Source: Lachnospiraceae bacterium UBA3821
GTDB taxonomy: Bacteria; Bacillota; Clostridia; Lachnospirales; Lachnospiraceae
Assembly (NCBI GenBank): GCA_002368865.1
Contig: DFDT01000207.1
Location: 1 to 17,969, forward strand
Length of the DNA: 17,969 nucleotides
Reading direction: 5' to 3'
The notes under the pieces are model-generated. The model was not told the DNA's origin, did not search any database, and saw only the letters and a program-made list of their open reading frames with translations. The position numbers and the translations under genes are program-made. Below are positions 12,941 to 17,969 of the stretch, one piece after another; positions within the stretch are counted from its first letter, which is position 1; every line of letters begins with the position of its first letter.

Positions 12941-15667
12941 ATGAATAAACATACATTGAGGCGCATGCTGCTGGGTATTTTGCAGCATCTGCTGGCGATG
13001 GGCATTTTCATAGGGTTGGCAATGATCCTGTTCAATTCCTATCTGACGGTTCAGACTATGGACGGACAAAAGACCTATGCGTTGTCACCGTTGGAATCGG
13101 AACCGGAATTTGAAGACAGTCAATTGTTTCAGGACATTTTTCGTACGTCTGTGGCAGACCTTACCAGACTGATGGTGATCAAGGAACAATTAGAGACGAA
13201 TGGTGTATTTGAGTCGTCCAAATTGATCGATGTAACGGAATATGCAGACAGAAAAGGCACAGGAAATAATTGCCCGGTCACTGTGCTGTATGAATTGGAA
13301 GATATGATCAAGTGGGGCAAATATGGCATAGAATACACGGCGCGGGCGATGAGTATGTCGGATTTTGTCAATTATTTCGGTCCGGCGCTTTCCCCGTACA
13401 ATTTTGAACTGACCGAGGACGGCGGGTTGAAGTTTGCCGGTTTTTATGATGAACAGTTTACGCCGGTGATCAAACGGTATCACAGCAAAAACACGGCTTC
13501 CGGCGGGGAGGAAAAACGGACCAGCGATCAGATGTCCCAGGAGGAACTGGCGGCAATTACGGATGCCATGAAGCTTTACACGGAAGAACAGCTGGAGGAT
13601 ATGGCTTTCTCTTATATTTTATCATCCATACCCGATGGATGGCTGGAGGTGGCCAGAGAGGACGATGGCAGTCTGACGGTGTATTTTTCTATGCTGAATG
13701 GACGTTATGAAACCACGGACAAAGAGAAGCGTGTGGCAGCATATGCCGGAAACTGGATTGAATACGTACAATTGCAGGCGAATATCGTAGAAGCGATCAA
13801 TGGTTTATCAACAAGCTATACCATGTATCAGAATTGTAACAGTCTATACCAGTCGAATAGCAATCTGAAGTATGTGGTCCGGATCGTGACGGATGAGGGC
13901 ATTGTCAAAACCTATACCAATCAGCCGGAGATGGAAGAGTTGCCGGACACGATGATCACGGATTATTATTCAGAGTACAGACGATACATGATCTATTATC
14001 CGGACAGTCTGGAGTTCAGCGGCAATGTGAGTCTGACGGAAGAAGATATTCACGGTTACTTGAATGAGTATGATTACGCATACCCGGAGAAAACCCATAT
14101 TTGGATCGGGGTTGATACCTCATATGAGATACCGGGAGATGCGTTTTACAGCGCACACATGTTATTCGAACGAATCGTGCCCAGGATTGTTCAGATCGTC
14201 GCTCTGCTGGGGGTATTGGCAGGAATCTGGCTGCTGATCACGACTTATCTGACTGTGACGGCCGGGGTGGCCGTTGATAAAGAGGGAAATCAGATCCATT
14301 ATATCAATCATTTTGACCGCATCTGGACAGAACTTTTCGTGCTGGGTGGTATCGGAATCTGGTTTGCAGCAAGATATGGCGCGGGTTACTTACAGGAAAT
14401 TGCCAATACGGTATATGAGAAGCATACCTGGAATAGTCTTGGAGTCACGGAGGCGCATACCTATGAATACGGCATTTTCGCTGCATATGGGGGCGCTGTT
14501 AGTATGACGGTATGTCTGTTCTGGTACAGTCTTGTTCGGAGGGCAAAATATGGAAACATATGGAAGGACAGTTTTCTCCACTGGCTGCTGGAAACATTTA
14601 AGCGGGGTGTCCGGTATATCCTGACGCACCACAATGTGGCGATCAGCACATTGATACCATATAACCTGTTTTTATTGGTGAATCTTTTGGGATTTTTTTG
14701 GTGCATCAGACTGTGGTATTTGCAGCGGTGGTGGTCCTATGGGCTGATCGGGCTGTTGATCATTCTGGATGGTTTGGTGGGGCTGTATCTGTTTATTCAG
14801 CATGGAGAATGGCTGGATATTGCAGATGCGATCACACGGATTCGAGACGGTGAAGTGGACTACAAACTGGATACTGACCATATGCACGGAAGCAATCGGA
14901 AGATGGCGGATGAGGTGAATAATATCGGTGACGGTATCAGCAAGGCTGTATATACCAGTATGAAAGACGAACAGATGAAGACGGACCTGATTACAAACGT
15001 ATCCCATGATATCAAGACCCCTTTGACATCCATCATCAGTTATGTGGATCTGTTAAAACGGTTGGACATTCAGGATGAGCCGGCGAAGGACTATATTGAT
15101 GTACTGGATACAAAGTCACAGCGATTAAAGCAGTTGACGGATGACCTTGTGGAAGCTTCCAAATTATCCTCCGGAAATATTGAGTTTCATATGGAACGGC
15201 TGAATCTGACGGAGCTGATCAATCAGTCCATTGGGGAACTGTCAGAGCGCATGTCGGATAAAGGACTGCAGATCATCTTTGAGGAACGGAATATGCCGGC
15301 ATATGTTTATGCAGACAGCCGCAGAATGTGGCGCGTCATGGAGAATCTGTTCAACAATGTTTATAAATATGCGATGGAGCATACCCGCGTGTATATTGAT
15401 CTGGACATGGAAGAACGGGAAAAAGGCAGGATGGTCGTTGCATCTATCAAAAATATTTCCGAGCGTCAGATGAACATCAAGGCGAATGACCTTACGGAAC
15501 GTTTTATCCGGGGAGATTCCTCCCGTACGACAGAGGGCAGCGGATTGGGACTGTATATCACCAAGAATCTGGTTGAGGCACAGAATGGTGAGTTTGATAT
15601 CCAGTTGGACGGAGATCTGTTTAAGGCAGTGATGGCTTTTCCGGAATATAAAAGCACCGGGCTGTGA
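12941..15667 (+). CDS. Six-pass sensor histidine kinase with a large extracytoplasmic domain
   Basis: 908 residues. Membrane segment 1 at about 10-32, an extracytoplasmic region of about 375 residues (35-410) rich in Tyr and acidic residues, then five more membrane segments (about 411-441, 461-484, 508-532, 570-590, 597-619). A HAMP-like linker (about 622-675) precedes the kinase core. H-box: His689 in NVSHDIKTPLTSIISY. N-box: NLFNNVYKYA. Lid/G2: RFIRGDSSRTTEGSGLGLYI. The usual G1 DxGxG is replaced by IKNISERQMN, a form I associate with a Firmicute subgroup. It autophosphorylates and passes phosphate to the adjacent regulator. The ligand is unknown. Its last codons form one arm of the terminator. 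AGGAGAGGG (12931-12939) precedes the ATG. Confidence 0.92.
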   Translation: MNKHTLRRMLLGILQHLLAMGIFIGLAMILFNSYLTVQTMDGQKTYALSPLESEPEFEDSQLFQDIFRTSVADLTRLMVIKEQLETNGVFESSKLIDVTEYADRKGTGNNCPVTVLYELEDMIKWGKYGIEYTARAMSMSDFVNYFGPALSPYNFELTEDGGLKFAGFYDEQFTPVIKRYHSKNTASGGEEKRTSDQMSQEELAAITDAMKLYTEEQLEDMAFSYILSSIPDGWLEVAREDDGSLTVYFSMLNGRYETTDKEKRVAAYAGNWIEYVQLQANIVEAINGLSTSYTMYQNCNSLYQSNSNLKYVVRIVTDEGIVKTYTNQPEMEELPDTMITDYYSEYRRYMIYYPDSLEFSGNVSLTEEDIHGYLNEYDYAYPEKTHIWIGVDTSYEIPGDAFYSAHMLFERIVPRIVQIVALLGVLAGIWLLITTYLTVTAGVAVDKEGNQIHYINHFDRIWTELFVLGGIGIWFAARYGAGYLQEIANTVYEKHTWNSLGVTEAHTYEYGIFAAYGGAVSMTVCLFWYSLVRRAKYGNIWKDSFLHWLLETFKRGVRYILTHHNVAISTLIPYNLFLLVNLLGFFWCIRLWYLQRWWSYGLIGLLIILDGLVGLYLFIQHGEWLDIADAITRIRDGEVDYKLDTDHMHGSNRKMADEVNNIGDGISKAVYTSMKDEQMKTDLITNVSHDIKTPLTSIISYVDLLKRLDIQDEPAKDYIDVLDTKSQRLKQLTDDLVEASKLSSGNIEFHMERLNLTELINQSIGELSERMSDKGLQIIFEERNMPAYVYADSRRMWRVMENLFNNVYKYAMEHTRVYIDLDMEEREKGRMVVASIKNISERQMNIKANDLTERFIRGDSSRTTEGSGLGLYITKNLVEAQNGEFDIQLDGDLFKAVMAFPEYKSTGL

Positions 15668-15690
15668 TAACACAGACACCGGTGCTTTTT
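15650..15690. terminator. Bidirectional terminator between the kinase gene and prs
   Basis: AAAAGCACCGG (15650-15660) pairs with CCGGTGCTTTT (15679-15689), 11 perfect pairs; inside, CTGTG (15662-15666) pairs with CACAG (15671-15675) around an ATAA loop. T-runs lie on both strands (TTTTT at 15686-15690; the A-run at 15650-15653 read on the minus strand). It serves the two convergent genes. The kinase stop codon TGA (15665-15667) lies inside the hairpin and the prs stop is 3 bases away. Confidence 0.93.
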
Positions 15691-15692
15691 CG

Positions 15693-16892
15693 TTATGCAA
15701 AATCCATATCGACCTGCTTGCGGTCATTGTATGCCTGCAGGATGCTCTGCATTTTCTCTGTTGTAGCGAGTACGTTGGAGAGCGAAACATCATGGTTCAT
15801 AAAGTCAATGAGGGACGCAATAAATTTGCTCATGTCTGCCTCGATAAAGTAAGGTCTGCTGCGCAGTTCCGGCGGCAGATAGGTGAGATCCGTGGTCACT
15901 ACCTTGTCAAAGTCGCCCCGCTCATAAGCGGCATCAAAAGCGGCCAGGCCGTCGGTGAAAAGACCGAAAGTGCAGCAGATGAATACCCGCCGGGCATTCA
16001 TTTTCTTCAGCTGCTTGGAGGTATCCAACATGCTTCCGCCGGAAGAGATCATATCGTCAATGATAATGATGTCCTTGCCGTCAATATTATCTCCGAGAAA
16101 TTCATGGGCCACAATAGGATTCTTACCGTTTACAATGGTGGAATAGTCACGGCGCTTGTAGAACATGCCGGTATCTACTCCGAGAACGCTGGCGAAATAA
16201 ATTGCGCGGTCTAAGGCGCCTTCATCGGGGCTGATCACCAGCAGATGATCTTTGTCTATGATCAGGTCGTCCTCTGCGTTCAAAAGTGCTTTAATGAACT
16301 GGTAGGGTGGTGTGAAATTATCAAAGCCATTTAACGGAGTAGAATTCGCAACTCTGGGATCATGGGCATCAAAGGTAATGAAATTGCTGACTCCCATATT
16401 GCGTAATTCTTCCAGTGCGTAAGCACAATCTAAGGACTCACGCCCGTTCCTCTTATGCTGTCTGCCCTCATACAGGAAAGGCATGATGACATTGATGCGG
16501 TGTGCTTTGCCATTGCAAGCGGCAATCACACGCTTTAAGTCCTGATAATGATCATCGGGGGACATATGATTGGTGTAACCGTTCATCTGATACGTAATGC
16601 TGTGATTGCATACATCCACCAGAATAAAAATATCTTTGCCGCGGATCGTTTCTCCGATCTCCGCCTTGGCCTCACCGCTTCCGAAACGGGGAACCTTGAT
16701 ATCCAACAGATAATTATTTTCAATATATCCGTGAAATGCAGGGTCATTCTTCACTTTATCATTATTGATGTTTTTCCGGAAGCTGACCATATAATCATTG
16801 ATCCGATGTCCCATACGCTCTGCGGAAGGCAAAGCGACGATCTTCAACGGGGCAACGGGCATAGCATTTTCCAGTTCACGTAAATTAGGCAT
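15693..16892 (-). CDS. prs: Ribose-phosphate pyrophosphokinase (PRPP synthetase), long form
   Basis: Makes PRPP from ribose 5-phosphate and ATP for purine, pyrimidine, His, Trp and NAD synthesis. 399 residues versus about 315 for the common bacterial enzyme, so it is the longer clostridial-type version. Seen: KIVALPSAERMGHRINDYM (17-35), FGSGEAKAEIGETIRGKDIFIL (70-91), MPFLYEGRQHKRNGRE (137-152, where the usual form has the ATP-binding YxRQDRK loop), FDAHDPRVANS (174-184) and the PRPP loop DIIIIDDMISSGGSM (274-288). An additional N-terminal segment and a C-terminal helical tail (about 350-399) account for the length. GGAGG precedes the ATG on the minus strand. Its promoter abuts that of the divergent DUF512 gene. 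Confidence 0.92.
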   Translation of the reverse strand: MPNLRELENAMPVAPLKIVALPSAERMGHRINDYMVSFRKNINNDKVKNDPAFHGYIENNYLLDIKVPRFGSGEAKAEIGETIRGKDIFILVDVCNHSITYQMNGYTNHMSPDDHYQDLKRVIAACNGKAHRINVIMPFLYEGRQHKRNGRESLDCAYALEELRNMGVSNFITFDAHDPRVANSTPLNGFDNFTPPYQFIKALLNAEDDLIIDKDHLLVISPDEGALDRAIYFASVLGVDTGMFYKRRDYSTIVNGKNPIVAHEFLGDNIDGKDIIIIDDMISSGGSMLDTSKQLKKMNARRVFICCTFGLFTDGLAAFDAAYERGDFDKVVTTDLTYLPPELRSRPYFIEADMSKFIASLIDFMNHDVSLSNVLATTEKMQSILQAYNDRKQVDMDFA

Positions 16893-16925
16893 GATTATCC
16901 TCCGTAAAGAAATTTTACAATATTA

Positions 16926-16954
16926 TTTATAACATTCCGGTAGTGACACGTCAA
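16926..16954 (-). promoter_or_regulatory. Promoter of prs
   Basis: Reading the minus strand: -35 TTGACG (16954-16949), 17-base spacer, -10 TATAAA (16931-16926), giving a leader of about 28 bases before the prs ATG. Five of six bases match in each box. Its -35 directly touches the -35 of the divergent promoter. Confidence 0.75.
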
Positions 16955-16971
16955 GAAATTTCTAGTATAAT
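16943..16971 (+). promoter_or_regulatory. Promoter of the DUF512 gene
   Basis: -35 GTGACA (16943-16948), 17-base spacer, -10 TATAAT (16966-16971), predicting a start near 16978. The -10 merges into the left arm of the inverted repeat starting at 16968, the same arrangement as at the lepB promoter (5936-5964). Confidence 0.75.
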
Positions 16972-17030
16972 AGATGCAAAAGAAAAACAAGCGCCGCCGA
17001 AAGCGGCATTTGTTTTTCGTGCATCTATTA
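16968..17030 (+). repeat. Three-tier nested inverted repeat at the DUF512 promoter
   Basis: Outer arms TAATAGATGCA (16968-16978) and TGCATCTATTA (17020-17030), 11 perfect pairs. Middle arms GAAAAACAA (16982-16990) and TTGTTTTTC (17010-17018), 9 perfect pairs. Inner arms GCCGC (16993-16997) and GCGGC (17003-17007) around a CGAAA loop. The outer left arm overlaps the -10, so the predicted RNA carries mainly the middle and inner helices. The outer arms match the lepB palindrome except for one changed, still paired, position. Confidence 0.85.
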
Positions 17031-17039
17031 ACGAGAAAA

Positions 17040-17079
17040 GCCGTGTGCGGAGCACACGAGAAAGCGGCACAGCCGCGGC
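17040..17079 (+). other. Consecutive leader hairpins before the DUF512 start
   Basis: Hairpin A: CGTGTGC (17042-17048), loop GGA, GCACACG (17052-17058). Hairpin B: GCGGC (17064-17068), loop ACA, GCCGC (17072-17076). An alternative is possible: GCCG (17040-17043) can pair with CGGC (17065-17068), closing over a shortened hairpin A and preventing hairpin B. No known riboswitch consensus is recognised. The stretch ends 10 bases before the start codon. Confidence 0.6.
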
Positions 17080-17089
17080 AAAAAGAACT

Positions 17090-17969
17090 ATGAAGAAGCA
17101 GCACATCGTAAAAACAATTAAACAGGGCAGCATCGCCGAAGAACTGGAGATTGAAGCCGGCGACAAGATCCTTGCTATAGACGATACCGAAATAGAAGAT
17201 ATTTTTGATTATCAGTTTTTGATCCAGGACAGCTATATTGAAGTTTTGGTTGAGAAGCCGGACGGGGAACAGTGGCTGCTGGAGATTGATAAGGATCCGG
17301 ATGAGGATCTGGGGATCGAATTCGAACAGGGATTGATGGATGAATACAGGCATTGTCATAATAAATGCATTTTCTGCTTTATCGACCAGATGCCCAAAGG
17401 CATGCGGGAAACGCTTTATTTTAAAGACGATGACTCCAGACTATCCTTTTTGCAGGGAAATTATGTGACGCTGACCAATATGTCTGAGCATGACATCGAC
17501 AGAATATGCAGGTACCATCTTTCGCCGATCAATATCTCGTTTCAGGCGATGAATCCGGAGCTGCGCTGTAAGATGCTGAATAACCGGTTTGCGGGTGAAG
17601 CTTTGAAAAAAGTGGACAAGCTGTATGAGGCGGGAATCATTATGAACGGCCAGATTGTACTCTGCAAGGGCGTCAATGACGGAAAAGAGCTGGAGTTCAG
17701 TATCAAAGAGCTGATGAAGTACATTCCCAACCTGGAGAGCGTATCGGTGGTTCCGGTAGGATTGTCCAAATATCGTGACGGACTGTATCCGCTGGAGCCT
17801 TTTGAAAAAGAAGATGCGAAGGGTGTCATAGACCTGATCGAGAAATATCAGAAGATATGCTATCAAAAGTATGGCATACACTTTGTACATGCCAGCGATG
17901 AGTGGTACATTCTGGCGGACAGAGAGCTCCCGGAGGAAGCGCGTTATGACGGTTATCTGCAGCTGGAAA
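17090..17969 (+). CDS. DUF512 family PDZ/radical-SAM-like protein, 3' end missing
   Basis: 293 codons are visible and the frame is still open at the window end; family members are about 430-460 residues. N-terminal PDZ-like segment: IVKTIKQGSIAEELEIEAGDKILAIDD (6-32). A CX3CX2C cysteine cluster, Cys89, Cys93, Cys96 in RHCHNKCIFCFIDQMPKGMR, suggests a 4Fe-4S radical-SAM centre. Then come FKDDDSRLSFLQGNYVTLTN, NPELRCKMLNNRFAGE and VSVVPVGLSKYRDGLYPLEPF, all typical of the family. The biochemical function is not established. The ATG at 17090 gives the usual MKKQHIVK-type N terminus, but the upstream GCGGCAAAAAGAACT contains no Shine-Dalgarno. The leader is highly structured. Confidence 0.88.
   Translation, partial: MKKQHIVKTIKQGSIAEELEIEAGDKILAIDDTEIEDIFDYQFLIQDSYIEVLVEKPDGEQWLLEIDKDPDEDLGIEFEQGLMDEYRHCHNKCIFCFIDQMPKGMRETLYFKDDDSRLSFLQGNYVTLTNMSEHDIDRICRYHLSPINISFQAMNPELRCKMLNNRFAGEALKKVDKLYEAGIIMNGQIVLCKGVNDGKELEFSIKELMKYIPNLESVSVVPVGLSKYRDGLYPLEPFEKEDAKGVIDLIEKYQKICYQKYGIHFVHASDEWYILADRELPEEARYDGYLQLE

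Noticed and set aside
17040..17079. Guanidine-II (mini-ykkC) riboswitch, suggested by two consecutive short hairpins
   Set aside because: That class needs ACGR loops; the loops here are GGA and ACA, so the match fails.

Overview
The window reads as a chromosomal core-genome segment of a low-to-mid GC Gram-positive bacterium, most likely a member of the Clostridia and probably Lachnospiraceae. Three things support this. Ribosome-binding sites are strong GGAGG-type sites before most genes. The gene order ffh-rpsP-khpA-rimM-trmD-rplS-rbgA-rnhB-(FliK-like)-(FlhB C-terminal-like) closely matches the Bacillota arrangement known from Bacillus subtilis. The proteins also have a Lachnospiraceae flavour: a 399-residue PRPP synthetase, a 908-residue six-pass sensor kinase, and a GNAT with a long N-terminal domain. 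The taxonomic placement is inference. No phage, IS element, CRISPR array, tRNA or rRNA is visible.

Layout on the plus strand: the 3' part of ffh (1-1071), rpsP, khpA, a terminator-like hairpin, rimM overlapping trmD, a polytopic GT-C-type membrane protein, rplS with its own promoter and terminator, then an operon of lepB-rbgA-lepB-rnhB-FliK-like-ylqH-yraN-pgeF followed by a two-component system (response regulator plus kinase). A bidirectional terminator at 15650-15690 separates this from prs on the minus strand (15693-16892). The prs promoter stands back to back with the promoter of a DUF512 radical-SAM-like gene that runs off the right edge.

How the genes work together: Ffh delivers nascent membrane and secreted proteins, and the two type I signal peptidases process them. 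RpsP, RimM, RplS and RbgA are ribosomal proteins or assembly factors. TrmD methylates tRNA G37. KhpA is an RNA-binding KH protein and RNase HII removes ribonucleotides from DNA. The FliK-like/FlhB-like pair are flagellar switch-protein relatives with no flagellar genes nearby. PgeF edits peptidoglycan precursors or acts on purine nucleosides, and Prs makes PRPP.

Points most worth a second look: (1) trmD is fused in frame to a complete-looking GNAT acetyltransferase; (2) the promoters of the first lepB and of the DUF512 gene share an unusual palindrome whose left arm contains the -10 box, with a compensatory base-pair change between the two copies; (3) the DUF512 leader holds consecutive hairpins with alternative pairings and its start codon has no Shine-Dalgarno; (4) the prs and DUF512 promoters have abutting -35 boxes; (5) an FlhB C-terminal homologue lacks the NPTH autocleavage motif. 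No stretch longer than 300 bases lacks a gene. The 129 bases between ffh and rpsP show no promoter or terminator that I can support.
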